Below are positions 17,094-25,403 of a stretch of 64,000 nucleotides of DNA, piece after piece. Numbering within the stretch: position 1 is the stretch's first letter; each line of letters starts with the position of its first letter. Under the pieces are notes generated by a model, which worked only from the letters and a program-made list of their open reading frames with translations, had not been told where the DNA came from and ran no database searches. The translations under genes were made by a program, and so were the position numbers. Source of the stretch: Magnetococcus sp. PR-3 (GTDB taxonomy: Bacteria > Pseudomonadota > Magnetococcia > Magnetococcales > Magnetococcaceae); NCBI RefSeq assembly GCF_036689865.1, contig NZ_JBAHUQ010000027.1:32436-96435 (forward strand), read 5' to 3'.

Positions 17094-19090
17094 GGAGCCA
17101 TCTCCATGGCCAGATCCAGCCCGATATCTACTGGGCCGCTGGACTCAACCTGACGCACACGGGCACGGCCCTGCTGGGTGATCTCAACTTGAATTCTACC
17201 GTCCACACGCTGCTGACCAGCGGCACCCAGGGCGGCGGCGCTGCCCCCAGCACGATCCATAATGGGTTTGGGTGGGGTGGTGTTGATGGGTTGAGAGGCG
17301 ACCTGAAGGGTGGCATCAAAGCCCATCTTTTTTTGCAGCCAATCAGGCATCCAGCCAACCACAGTCTTGGTCATGTTGGCGACATGTTGGCGCAGAGGTG
17401 CGAGCATCTCACCAAAGATATTGTTAAAGATATTGGCGATCTGGCGGGGGATGAACATCACCATGTTGTGGGATAACTCCCCAACGTAGGCGAAGAGCGC
17501 CTCGGCCCCACCCATTTCAGACTTCCAGTCAGGGAAGAGCTTGATGGATTTAAATCCATCCCAGATGCCCAGCAGCTTACCCTTGACGGCCTCCCAGTTG
17601 TTGTAGACATACCAAGCCGCTGCCCCCAGTGCTGCCACCGCTGCGACCACTAAGCCGATGGGATTGGCCAGCGCCACCATGGAGACCGCCCGAAAAGCTG
17701 TGGCCAGCCAGCCCAATCCCGCCACCGCCTTAACCAATAGCGAGCCTGCCAGCATGCGTAAAGGGATAGAGAGCAGAAGCAGCGGCTTGGCCAGCCACAC
17801 CGCAGGACCGGCCAGAGCCAACATGGCCAGCTTGGCGGTACCGGCCACTAAGGCCAAACCGCCTATTGCGGTGACCACTACCGCAGTCATGGCAGCAAAC
17901 TTCATCATCGGTTTAATGGTGTCATGATTCGCCTTGGCCCAGGCTCCGAACTCTCGAATAAGGCCTGTTAGCGTCTTGGTCAGGTCGCGCAGCTCTGGCT
18001 TAATGCTATCGCCCAGGGTGATGGAGATTGCCTCCCAGGCAGAGCCAAAGGTGCGCATATCGCCCATGAGGGTGTCTTCCCGGATCTGGGCAATCTTGGC
18101 CGCCTCATTACCACTGATAGCGGCGCGGATCTCTGCATCAAATGCGCGTATTTTTTCTGGGCCAAGACTCAGTAAGCGAAGGGCGGCGCTGCTGGCCTCA
18201 TCACCAAACAGCAGCTTTGATAAATTCATCTGCTGGGCGGTGCCAAACTTAGACATGGTAGCCTGCAAGTCACCGATGATGGAGACCATGGGGCGCATAT
18301 TGCCATGGGCATCGGCCACCTTGATGCCTAGACTTTTTAGTGCTCCAGAGGCTTCCTTGGTCGGGGCAGCCAGACGACCCATAATGCCACGAAGGGCGGT
18401 GCCAGCCTGTTCCCCCTTAACACCTGCACTGCCAAGCATACCGGTCATGGCGACCAGCTCTTCAAAGGGTATGTTCAGCGTTCCGGCCTGGGAAGAGATA
18501 TATTTGAATGTCTGCCCCAAGCCTTCCAGAGTGGTGTTGGACCGGGTAAATCCAGCGGTAAGACCATTGGCCACCCGCTGCATGCTGGCGCTATCCTTAC
18601 CCATACCAAAGCCGTCGGCAATATCAGAAAGAATATCGGCGGTCCGCCCCAACCCAACACCAGATGCAGAGGCCAGATTAAGCGCATGGGGCATTGCCTC
18701 AATGGTCTCATTGGCCTTAAAACCAGCCATGGCGAAGTATTGCATGCCCTGTGCAGCTTCAATGGCGCTGAAGCGTGTGCTCTCCCCTAAAGACTCGGCG
18801 GCTGATCGAAGCAGCAGCGTCTCCTCTTTAGTGCCACGCATAACAGATCTGACCGTGGCAAGCGCATCATCAAACCGGGCTGAGGCCATAACAGGCGCTG
18901 AGATAGCCTGACGCATGGAACGCCCCAGATCCGCAGCAGCCTGACCCGCCAGGGCCAGATTGCCCACATCACCCAGCACGGCACGCCTGGATTCGCCCGC
19001 CATAGAGACGAAGCCTTTACGGATCTTGGCAATGGGACCCGACGCCATATCCCGCACAAAGATTTTAATGCCCGCCGCCATGCTGCGCAT
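17090..19090 (-). CDS. Tail tape measure protein (TP901 type)
   Basis: 666 residues. RFDDALATVRSVMRGT, FSAIEAAQGMQYFAMAGFKANETIEAMP and GVKGEQAGTALRGIMGRLAAP are diagnostic of the TP901 tape measure core. Residues about 395-500 hold several hydrophobic segments that would cross or disturb the host membrane during DNA entry. The protein sets tail length. ATG 19090 follows GGGGAGGAG at good spacing. The start lies inside the frameshifted end of the tail chaperone gene by 26 bases. Confidence 0.9.
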   Translation of the reverse strand: MRSMAAGIKIFVRDMASGPIAKIRKGFVSMAGESRRAVLGDVGNLALAGQAAADLGRSMRQAISAPVMASARFDDALATVRSVMRGTKEETLLLRSAAESLGESTRFSAIEAAQGMQYFAMAGFKANETIEAMPHALNLASASGVGLGRTADILSDIADGFGMGKDSASMQRVANGLTAGFTRSNTTLEGLGQTFKYISSQAGTLNIPFEELVAMTGMLGSAGVKGEQAGTALRGIMGRLAAPTKEASGALKSLGIKVADAHGNMRPMVSIIGDLQATMSKFGTAQQMNLSKLLFGDEASSAALRLLSLGPEKIRAFDAEIRAAISGNEAAKIAQIREDTLMGDMRTFGSAWEAISITLGDSIKPELRDLTKTLTGLIREFGAWAKANHDTIKPMMKFAAMTAVVVTAIGGLALVAGTAKLAMLALAGPAVWLAKPLLLLSIPLRMLAGSLLVKAVAGLGWLATAFRAVSMVALANPIGLVVAAVAALGAAAWYVYNNWEAVKGKLLGIWDGFKSIKLFPDWKSEMGGAEALFAYVGELSHNMVMFIPRQIANIFNNIFGEMLAPLRQHVANMTKTVVGWMPDWLQKKMGFDATLQVASQPINTTPPKPIMDRAGGSAAALGAAGQQRVDGRIQVEITQQGRARVRQVESSGPVDIGLDLAMEMAP

Positions 19091-19801
19091 CTTTAAGCTC
19101 CTCCCCGATCTCTTCCAGCCGTTCGATCCAGCGCCGCAACTGCCGGAGGGTTAGTCCCTCAACCACATGAGGGTCCCAATGAAAATGGTACGCCAGCCAC
19201 CCCATGGCCTGATCCAGGTCGTCCGGAGGCTGTATGGGGGCCTCTAGCCCCCACCAGTAAAAGGGGCCAGCTTTCGGCTGATGGCCACCACATCCTTAGC
19301 AGATAGCTTTCGGAACAGGGATACCGGAAGCTTGGACATGGCCGCCATCATGGCAAAAGTGCCACCGATCTGCTTGCCCGGTGCCTTGTCCAGGGCCAGC
19401 ATGTGGGCACCGGTTGGTTCTACAAAGGTGATCTTGCTAACCTTGCGTTTACCCTTGCCGGTATCAATCACCACCGGCTTGCTCAGCGGATAGGTCCAGG
19501 GCCAGACCATGTTCTCGGGACGATCCTGATCCATACCTTGCAGCGCGGCCAGCAGATCTGCTGGGGAGATCTCCTGCTTCAGCTCCTCCCACAGATCGTC
19601 AACCTGGGCGGCCAGCTCCTGCCGCTGTTCCTCTTTGGAATCGGTGTCGGCAAGGTCGTCATCACTCAGCTCCAGCACCTCGGTGCCGTCGTCGGAGAGA
19701 TCTTCCTCTTCCAGCTCTACCACCGACTCTTCATCAACCAGCTCGGCCTTCTCTTCCAGGGCGGCAAGCTCATCCTCGGGCTGTGCATCTTTCTTCGACA
19801 T
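19065..19801 (-). CDS. Frameshifted tail assembly chaperone (gp41-gp42 type, -1 product)
   Basis: If ribosomes slip back one base at the CCCTTTT heptamer (19265-19259), the 185-residue chaperone is replaced after residue 181 by a 64-residue extension starting YWWGLEAP and ending at TAA 19067-19065, about 245 residues in all. The extension (DDLDQAMGWLAYHFHW, LTLRQLRRWIERLEEI) looks like the GpE-type half of tail chaperones. A programmed -1 shift just before the tape measure gene is a conserved feature of long-tailed phages, including Mu. The extension has no start codon of its own. Confidence 0.8.
19244..19801 (-). CDS. Tail assembly chaperone (Mu gp41-like, zero-frame product)
   Basis: 185 residues. 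The first 70 are very acidic (EELAALEEKAELVDEES, ELEEEDLSDDGTE), an unusual addition. The rest (YPLSKPVVID, FVEPTGAHMLALDKAPGKQIGG, LSAKDVVAISRKLAPF) matches the gp41/phage_TAC family, which coats the tape measure during tail assembly and does not remain in the virion. Start ATG 19801. The gene ends 155 bases before the tape measure; the gap is filled by the frameshift extension. Confidence 0.85.
   Translation of the reverse strand: MSKKDAQPEDELAALEEKAELVDEESVVELEEEDLSDDGTEVLELSDDDLADTDSKEEQRQELAAQVDDLWEELKQEISPADLLAALQGMDQDRPENMVWPWTYPLSKPVVIDTGKGKRKVSKITFVEPTGAHMLALDKAPGKQIGGTFAMMAAMSKLPVSLFRKLSAKDVVAISRKLAPFTGGG
19259..19265 (-). promoter_or_regulatory. Slippery heptamer for -1 ribosomal frameshift
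   Basis: On the minus strand the bases read C CCT TTT in the chaperone frame, a canonical XXXYYYZ site, four codons before the zero-frame stop. Slippage opens the 64-codon extension described above. Confidence 0.8.
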
Positions 19802-19858
19802 GCGTCATATCCTTCAGGGTGTTTAATGGGGTGCTGTTTGAGAGGGGCTGTTAAACGG

Positions 19859-20212
19859 TTAAGCGGCCTTTTCCCAGGCTGCGCCCTCAAAGGTGAGGGT
19901 CATCTTCTCCGACAACTCCAGATCTGAGGTGCGCACCAGGGAGGCATTGGTGTACTTGTGACCATTGTCGCTGTGGGCAACCGCGCTGATCTCACGGACA
20001 TCGCGCAGATCTTCCACGTCCAGATTGCCGTCCACCGGCACTGAAAACTCCAACTTGCCGGGGCTCTTGCTAACATTATAGTTGCCGTTGGTGCCCTCCA
20101 TGATGTTGGCCTTGGGACCACCCAGGGTGACTTTGACGTCGTCGAACTCGCCAAAGTAGGTGCCGTCCAGATAGACCTCCACCATCTTCCACACTTGTTT
20201 CTTGTTGGCCAT
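19859..20212 (-). CDS. Tail tube protein (Mu gpM / gp40-like)
   Basis: 117 residues. YLDGTYFGEFDDVKVTLGGPKANIMEG and KMTLTFEGAAWE fit the phage tail tube family of contractile tails. It polymerises into the inner tube through which DNA passes. Located just after the sheath gene, as in Mu, with GGTGAG before ATG 20212. The length agrees with Mu gpM (118). Confidence 0.85.
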   Translation of the reverse strand: MANKKQVWKMVEVYLDGTYFGEFDDVKVTLGGPKANIMEGTNGNYNVSKSPGKLEFSVPVDGNLDVEDLRDVREISAVAHSDNGHKYTNASLVRTSDLELSEKMTLTFEGAAWEKAA

Positions 20213-20224
20213 CTCACCGCCCCC

Positions 20225-21700
20225 TTAGATAAAGAACTCAATAGACATATGCATCTGGTACAGCGGCGAGACCATCTTGGGTGGCAACACGACATGCACC
20301 GCCGTGGGATCGCTGACCGACCGCGCCACCAACACCTCATCCCGCCAACCCTCCAGATCTGTGACCAGACCGGCGGCCTCCATACGACTACAAAGCGCCA
20401 GCAGATCGGCCCGAATGGCCAGCGGCGTGGTGATGTTGGGACCGCTCATGGATTGGCCGTCATCGGCAATCTTGTAACCCTGGAACTTGGTCCACCAGTT
20501 ACGTACCTCCGCCAGGATCACCATCAGCTGATAGGGGCGATTGATGTCCAACCAGGAATCATCGGGCACCCCCTGGCTGGTCTCGCTGTAGGTGGTGATC
20601 ACCCGCTCCAGCACCACCGTGCCATCCCGCGCTACCCGATAGGTGCTGATGCCGTTGTGCAGCAGGATATTGGCCTCCTCAAACTGCCAGCGGTCGGTTA
20701 GCTTGGGGGCTACCACACCGGGTAGATCCAGCCCCTCTACGGGGCGGCCTGGGTCGTTGGCGCTCCACCCCTCCAGGGTAGCGCCGGTCACAGCGGCCCA
20801 GATCCAGGGCGGGGTTGGGGAGCCTTTGGCCCCAATCAGGCTGGTATAGGGGTTGTTACGCCCCGACCCAGCGGTAACCAGACCGGCGTGGGTGTCGGCG
20901 AGGCCCGCAAAGCCCACCCCCTCATTACGTTTAACGGCACCCCAACGGTCGGCTAGCTCTGCCTCTACCTGCGCCCAGTTGGCGCTGTCTGACCAGCCAC
21001 TAATCCAGGTGCTGTAGAGCTGATTGCCCATGGATGCCACAACATCCCCCGTATCGGGATCGGTGGCACCGCCGCTCATATCAGTAATGGCCACTGTCAC
21101 ACCCGCCGGGGCGGTTTCGTCTTGACCCATGTGGTGGTTGTGCATGATGGGGATATCATTACCGGTGCTGCCCGCCCATTTGGCTTCCAGGGTTACCACT
21201 CCCAGGGCACTGGTGGCGGTGATGCCCAAATCGGGCTGAGCTGCGCAAGCCGCCACAATGGCGCTGGCCATGGTGGTGGTATCATCCCCCGTGCGCACCC
21301 CAACCCGCAGGGGCAAACCATCAACATAGAGATGCAGGGTGCCGTTGCTGGTGGCGCTGCCGGTCAGGGTGATGGTGCCCGTAGCAGCGGCGCTGCCCAC
21401 GGCATCATCCAGGGCAATGGCCCAGACCTCACACCCCGGTTGTGCCGCCAGAGTTGCCGCCACCATGTTGGCCAGCTGAGAGCCAATGCCAAAATAGGCT
21501 TTGGCCTGCTCAGCACGGGTTACCATGACCGGGGTTTCAGCGGCCTGGGTGCCGGTGGTCAGGCGGTGGCCACAGAGCAATACCCGTCGCTCCAGCTGGG
21601 CACTGCCCTGATAACCACGGGATGTAACCTCAACATAGAGACCGGGCACACGGGTGCTGCCGGGCAGACTATTAAGGGTGACAAGATCTAAACCGCTCAT
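20225..21700 (-). CDS. Contractile tail sheath protein (Mu gpL-like)
   Basis: 491 residues, close to Mu gpL. N-terminal LVTLNSLPGSTRVPGLYVEV and C-terminal GWRDEVLVARS...DPTAVHVVLPPKMVSPLYQMHMSIEFFI, with KFQGYKIADDG before it, are typical of gpL-type sheaths; the C-terminal arm holds neighbouring subunits together. ATG 21700 has AGGAG 9 bases upstream. It is the first gene of the contractile module, followed by the tube gene after 12 bases. Confidence 0.9.
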   Translation of the reverse strand: MSGLDLVTLNSLPGSTRVPGLYVEVTSRGYQGSAQLERRVLLCGHRLTTGTQAAETPVMVTRAEQAKAYFGIGSQLANMVAATLAAQPGCEVWAIALDDAVGSAAATGTITLTGSATSNGTLHLYVDGLPLRVGVRTGDDTTTMASAIVAACAAQPDLGITATSALGVVTLEAKWAGSTGNDIPIMHNHHMGQDETAPAGVTVAITDMSGGATDPDTGDVVASMGNQLYSTWISGWSDSANWAQVEAELADRWGAVKRNEGVGFAGLADTHAGLVTAGSGRNNPYTSLIGAKGSPTPPWIWAAVTGATLEGWSANDPGRPVEGLDLPGVVAPKLTDRWQFEEANILLHNGISTYRVARDGTVVLERVITTYSETSQGVPDDSWLDINRPYQLMVILAEVRNWWTKFQGYKIADDGQSMSGPNITTPLAIRADLLALCSRMEAAGLVTDLEGWRDEVLVARSVSDPTAVHVVLPPKMVSPLYQMHMSIEFFI

Positions 21701-21703
21701 GAA

Positions 21704-22027
21704 TTAAGACTCCTTGGGTTTGGGTTTAGTCGCAGCTCGACGGCGAGGAGGAGCCGGAGCTGCTGGAGCTTCCACCGCTGTAGCCGCTTCCGCTGCCTGA
21801 ACTGGTGATGCTGGATCCTCCGCCGCTGTCGGAGCTGGCAGGGCTGCTGGAGACGTTGTGATCACATCCCCATCCTTGATGCGCTTGCGCCAGTAGGTCG
21901 TCAGAGGACTCTTCACGGTTAACCCGTCGGCGGGCAGGTGGCCCGGCCCGTCGGGTAGCGCCACCAACAGATTGGGGCGGGCTGGTTTGATGTGCGCGGT
22001 GGCGCAAGGGGTGGCGGATCTGTTCAC
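21704..22027 (-). CDS. DUF2635-like small head-tail protein (Mu gp38 position)
   Basis: 107 residues from GTG 22027, chosen because AGGAG lies 8 bases upstream and no ATG is in frame. The core (HIKPARPNLLVALPDG, LPADGLTVK, YWRKRIKDGDV) matches the DUF2635 pattern of Mu gp38. A long Ala/Pro/Glu-rich tail ending in basic residues (RRRAATKPKPKES) is an addition. It sits between gp37-like and the sheath gene as in Mu. Almost the whole gene overlaps the next entry in another frame. Confidence 0.7.
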   Translation of the reverse strand: MNRSATPCATAHIKPARPNLLVALPDGPGHLPADGLTVKSPLTTYWRKRIKDGDVITTSPAALPAPTAAEDPASPVQAAEAATAVEAPAAPAPPRRRAATKPKPKES

Positions 22028-22157
22028 GGTTTCGCTCCTGTTGACGGCGCAGCAGATTGCGCTGGCGGAAGTATGTCGGCATGCTTGCAACCAGCACCAC
22101 CAACCAGATGACAACGACAGCAATGCCGTGGTAAATAAGTAGATCAAGACGTGGCAT
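21726..22157 (-). CDS. Possible small membrane protein overlapping the DUF2635 gene
   Basis: The frame begins at ATG 22157, two bases after the gp37-like stop, and runs 143 residues. The first 45 look real: a hydrophobic segment (GIAVVVIWLVVLVASM) followed by a charged helix (FRQRNLLRRQQERNREQ). The remainder is Ser/Gly-rich and probably just the shadow of the Ala/Pro-rich tail read in another frame. Either the gene truly overlaps its neighbour for about 300 bases, or a lost stop codon has extended a short protein. Uncertain. Confidence 0.4.
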   Translation of the reverse strand: MPRLDLLIYHGIAVVVIWLVVLVASMPTYFRQRNLLRRQQERNREQIRHPLRHRAHQTSPPQSVGGATRRAGPPARRRVNREESSDDLLAQAHQGWGCDHNVSSSPASSDSGGGSSITSSGSGSGYSGGSSSSSGSSSPSSCD

Positions 22158-22159
22158 TA

Positions 22160-22744
22160 TTACGCCTCGTTAAAGGATGTTTTATCCACCACATCGGCAG
22201 ACTCACTGCCGGGCTCGCCCTGAGACCAGGCCTGATGATCTTCAGCACTGGCGTGGGTGGGGCCATCAATGTGGGTGGTAATGCTGCTGATTAATCCCAG
22301 CTCCTGGGCGTCGGGATCGACAATCTCCAGTCGCTGACGCCAGTGCAGCAGCCATAACATCGTGCCCTGGGGTAGCAGATCCTTATCCGGTACTTCTGAA
22401 AGCGTCAGCGCATCCGGCGTCTGAATGGCCGGATCTGGCACCACCCCGGCCACCATGCGATGGGCAGCCTGGGCAATGGCCAGGGTGGCGGAGCCCGCCA
22501 AGTCTTGCTGTGTCCAGCGACCCACCACAAAGGCCATCATCTCGGCGCTATACTCATGACGGGTACCCGTCACCTGCACCGCCCGCACAAAGATGCCGGG
22601 GGTCTGTACCAACATGGATTGGATCAGCTCCGGGGTGAGTAATCCGCTGATGGCCTTGCAGGCTACCTGATCATCAACCTTGGCCAGCCCATCGATGGTG
22701 GCCAACTGAGTGATCCATGCGTTACGTAGCGCCAGTAGACTCAT
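22160..22744 (-). CDS. Mu gp37-like protein (DUF1834)
   Basis: 194 residues. DGLAKVDDQVACKAISGLLTPELIQ and a C-terminal LWLLHWRQRLEI match the gp37 family found between the head and tail genes of Mu-like phages, thought to complete the tail terminus or connector. Start 22744 overlaps the upstream morphogenesis gene by 4 bases. The last 45 residues are a loose acidic extension. Confidence 0.8.
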   Translation of the reverse strand: MSLLALRNAWITQLATIDGLAKVDDQVACKAISGLLTPELIQSMLVQTPGIFVRAVQVTGTRHEYSAEMMAFVVGRWTQQDLAGSATLAIAQAAHRMVAGVVPDPAIQTPDALTLSEVPDKDLLPQGTMLWLLHWRQRLEIVDPDAQELGLISSITTHIDGPTHASAEDHQAWSQGEPGSESADVVDKTSFNEA

Positions 22745-23196
22745 GGTGCCAACCTCTCAAGGTGTTCCATAACCAGATCCTCCAGCAGGGAACGCTCGCT
22801 GCTGGCTATATAGAGATAAGGTCTGGCGGGCAGGCCCGGCTTGCCCACTTCCGCGCCACCAAACTGGTGGATGGCCGCGTAAGCCAGATTACTGCCCACC
22901 TGCACCGACTCATCCCCATCCACCCGGTGGGTGATGGAGTCCTGCAGGCTGCCCTCTTTCTCCAGCAGCTTCTTACCCCGTTTCTTGGGCGGCAAGGCTG
23001 CATAGATCTCTGACCACTTGGGCCAGGGGTTACCGTGGCTATCGGCCTTGGTCTGGGTGATGTGCTCTACGGTGAGGGCGGTGATCTCCATGCCGATGTT
23101 GTCCAGCAATTCATTGACCTGTAGACCACCCATGCGCCCAACCGCACGGGCGGCGGTCTCAATTTCACGCAGATCAAATTGCAGGCCGACACTCAT
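22741..23196 (-). CDS. Phage virion morphogenesis protein (Mu gpG-like)
   Basis: 151 residues. ITHRVDGDESVQVGSNLAYAAIHQFGG and GLPARPYLYI are the diagnostic motifs of the virion morphogenesis family (Mu gpG, P2 gpS type), which acts in joining heads and tails. ADSHGNPWPKWS is also typical. In Mu gpG lies next to F, before the capsid genes; here it sits after the head genes, a small rearrangement. Confidence 0.85.
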   Translation of the reverse strand: MSVGLQFDLREIETAARAVGRMGGLQVNELLDNIGMEITALTVEHITQTKADSHGNPWPKWSEIYAALPPKKRGKKLLEKEGSLQDSITHRVDGDESVQVGSNLAYAAIHQFGGAEVGKPGLPARPYLYIASSERSLLEDLVMEHLERLAP

Positions 23197-23199
23197 GTT

Positions 23200-23613
23200 C
23201 TACCACCGGGGGCTTGGGTTGGTGGTGGCCATGGTGGGGGCAACGGTATCGCCCACCGCATCAACCTCACCATCCCCATCCAGATCCACCGGCGTGGCCA
23301 TGATCTTTAATGCCTCCTGGGCCAGATCATGACGCTCCTTCAGCCAGTCTGGGATCACCGCACCGTTACTACCCAGCCGGTAGAGGGTCAGATCCACGGC
23401 GATGGCCACCAGATCGTCGTCGGGATCGGTGATGGGGGTGATCATGACCGCCGACAGACGACGGTCCATCATGGCGGTAACCTGACGGGCCACCGACATG
23501 ATGCGGGCTTCGTTCAACTCGCCCAGGTCATCGACGCCCACCAACTGCTTAACCAGGGTTACGTCGTAGGTCGCTGTTAGATCATCCATCGTGCAGTAGG
23601 TGTGGGTGGCCAT
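23200..23613 (-). CDS. Mu gp36-like protein (DUF1320)
   Basis: 137 residues. YCTMDDLTATY at the start, ARIMSVARQVTAMMDRRLSAVM, and AIAVDLTLYRLGSNG ... IPDWLKERHDLAQEALKIMA match the DUF1320 head-completion family. C-terminus is acidic and short (DLDGDGEVDAVGD). It is expected to form part of the connector. Overlaps the upstream stop codon by one base. Confidence 0.85.
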   Translation of the reverse strand: MATHTYCTMDDLTATYDVTLVKQLVGVDDLGELNEARIMSVARQVTAMMDRRLSAVMITPITDPDDDLVAIAVDLTLYRLGSNGAVIPDWLKERHDLAQEALKIMATPVDLDGDGEVDAVGDTVAPTMATTNPSPRW

Positions 23614-24047
23614 TATTCAGCGTCCCCGGTGGTGCCCTGCTGGCGCTGTTGGTAGAGATCCCAGGCGGCATCCCGCTGTTCGGCGGTGATATCCTTGCCA
23701 ATGGCCCGCTCCAACGCCTTGATGCTGGGGGTGCCATCCTTGTTGTATTCGGCCTCCTCCAGTTCGCTGATGGCGGCCACCATGGCCTCCAGCTCTGCCG
23801 TCACCTGCTCCACAACGGCGGCGGCCTGGGTGACCTGAGTAAGATCCTGGACCGCTTCGCCTAGGAGGTCGGGTTCTTTGTCCTCCAGGATCTGCACCAT
23901 CAGGCGGGGTTCCGCCTGGATGGCCGCCAGCTGCCCCTTGGTAAAGCGCGTTGCAGGATAGGTTTGGGTGCCGTTGGGGTGGTGGTGGCCACCCCGCCAA
24001 AAGCCCTTGGCCACGGTACAGCTAATGCGGATCTGCTGATGAGACAT
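23613..24047 (-). CDS. Mu gp35-like head-region protein
   Basis: 144 residues from ATG 24047 (MSHQQIRISCTVAKGFWRGG); the longer frame reads through the capsid gene region and is rejected. RFTKGQLAAIQAEPRLMVQIL resembles the F..eqL..L..dPrL.V motif of the gp35 family; the C-terminal half is helical (ELEEAEYNKDG, ITAEQRDAAWDLYQQRQQ). Located directly after the major capsid gene as in Mu. Confidence 0.7.
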   Translation of the reverse strand: MSHQQIRISCTVAKGFWRGGHHHPNGTQTYPATRFTKGQLAAIQAEPRLMVQILEDKEPDLLGEAVQDLTQVTQAAAVVEQVTAELEAMVAAISELEEAEYNKDGTPSIKALERAIGKDITAEQRDAAWDLYQQRQQGTTGDAE

Positions 24048-24057
24048 AACCACCCCC

Positions 24058-24975
24058 TTAGCCCATCTCATCGACGATGAGCATCTCAACGTCATTAAAG
24101 TTGGGATTGCTGGCACCGCCCGTAAGCTTGTCGGTTTTAAAGAGTGCCTTGGCAGCGGCCTCATTGGAGGGGCCGGTGACCAGCAGGGTCGGTTTGATCT
24201 TGAGCGTCTTGCCACCATCACGGGGGGTTAACTTCATGCGGCGCTTGGCATCCTCATAGTTGGCCGCATTCAGCGTCTGTTTGGAGCCGTAGATCATCTG
24301 CCAAACCCCAACCCCTACATTGCCGCGCCCTTCGGAGCCATAGAGATACTCGCCGCGCATAAAGGTGTTTTCGTTGGTTTTGCCGCCCTCATCGGTCATG
24401 CGCACCATGTTGTACGCTTTGCGGGGCTGACGAATCAGCGGCTTGATGGCGCGGCTGGTATCCAGCAGCAGCCAGGGCTTACCACTACCGCCCTGATTGT
24501 TGCTCCAGGTCTGCACTTTATCGCCGGTGTCAGGATCCATGGCATCCACCACCGGATGGTCGGTATCAATCATGGGCTGACCGTCATAACAGAGGGTGGA
24601 CCAGAGCATGCTGACCAATTCAGCCATCAGCTCATCCGGGTGGGCCTCGGCGGCACGGCCCAGCTCCTCAAAGATGATCTTGTATTTGCCAAGCTTGTCA
24701 TCCTCAATATCGGTGCGCTGGACACCAACGGTCATTTCAAACGCTTTGTTGATGATGTCAAAGTCGTGGGCGGAGAGGGCGTGGATAACCTTATCGCCAA
24801 TCCACTCCCGAAAACCTGGGATCAGCTTCAGCCAGCCGTAGGTCTCCTTGGCTCCGGTGGATGGCACCTCCATGGCGACCTTTTGCCACCACGATTTATG
24901 GGTTTTACCACCGTTGATGTAGTGGGTTTTAAACCCGACCTCTAGCGCCTCAATCGTCTGTCCATTCACAAGCAT
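24058..24975 (-). CDS. Major capsid protein (Mu gpT-like)
   Basis: 305 residues, the length of Mu gpT (305). LKLIPGFREWIGDKVIHALSAHDFDI, FEMTVGVQRTDIEDD, ELVSMLWSTLCYDGQPMIDTDHP and a C-terminal GGASNPNFNDVEMLIVDEM are strongly diagnostic. It forms the icosahedral shell after scaffold-directed assembly. Start ATG 24975; the upstream gene ends 23 bases before. Confidence 0.95.
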   Translation of the reverse strand: MLVNGQTIEALEVGFKTHYINGGKTHKSWWQKVAMEVPSTGAKETYGWLKLIPGFREWIGDKVIHALSAHDFDIINKAFEMTVGVQRTDIEDDKLGKYKIIFEELGRAAEAHPDELMAELVSMLWSTLCYDGQPMIDTDHPVVDAMDPDTGDKVQTWSNNQGGSGKPWLLLDTSRAIKPLIRQPRKAYNMVRMTDEGGKTNENTFMRGEYLYGSEGRGNVGVGVWQMIYGSKQTLNAANYEDAKRRMKLTPRDGGKTLKIKPTLLVTGPSNEAAAKALFKTDKLTGGASNPNFNDVEMLIVDEMG

Positions 24976-24998
24976 TGCACGGCTCCAGTCCTAATGCG

Positions 24999-25403
24999 TT
25001 AGCGGGTCTCTACAAAGACGCCGTTGTCGGTAATATCCATAATGGTGCCCGCCACGGATCGGGTACCGGTGCCATCGGTGGCCGCCACGGTGTGGTCATC
25101 CACGATGTAGGCGCTGCCCCCCACATGGGCGCGGGTAATGGTGTCGGTGCCGTGGTTGTCCCAGCTGTAGACGCCACGTTTAAAGGTGATCAGCAGATCA
25201 CCATCGGCCCCGGTACTGTTGTCCACCCGTGCCAAGGCTTTGCCAATGGCCTGCAACCCAGTGGCGGTGCTGCCGGGTACCACAAACCCAGAGGCGTTAA
25301 GCGCCACCAAGGCCCCCTGGTAGATCACGGCACCTGCTGCCACGGGATACCCAAAACTCTGCCCCCCATGCTCGGGGGTGGTGCGATCTGTAAACAAAGC
25401 CAT
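24999..25403 (-). CDS. Head decoration-like protein (Mu gp33 position)
   Basis: 134 residues. A beta-rich chain with GYPVAAGAVIYQGALVALNASG, followed by TFKRGVYSWDN and an end VAGTIMDITDNGVFVETR, the layout of small head proteins found between scaffold and capsid genes of Mu-like phages. Its ATG overlaps the protease stop as TAATG. Decoration or stabilisation of the shell is inferred from position. Confidence 0.7.
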   Translation of the reverse strand: MALFTDRTTPEHGGQSFGYPVAAGAVIYQGALVALNASGFVVPGSTATGLQAIGKALARVDNSTGADGDLLITFKRGVYSWDNHGTDTITRAHVGGSAYIVDDHTVAATDGTGTRSVAGTIMDITDNGVFVETR

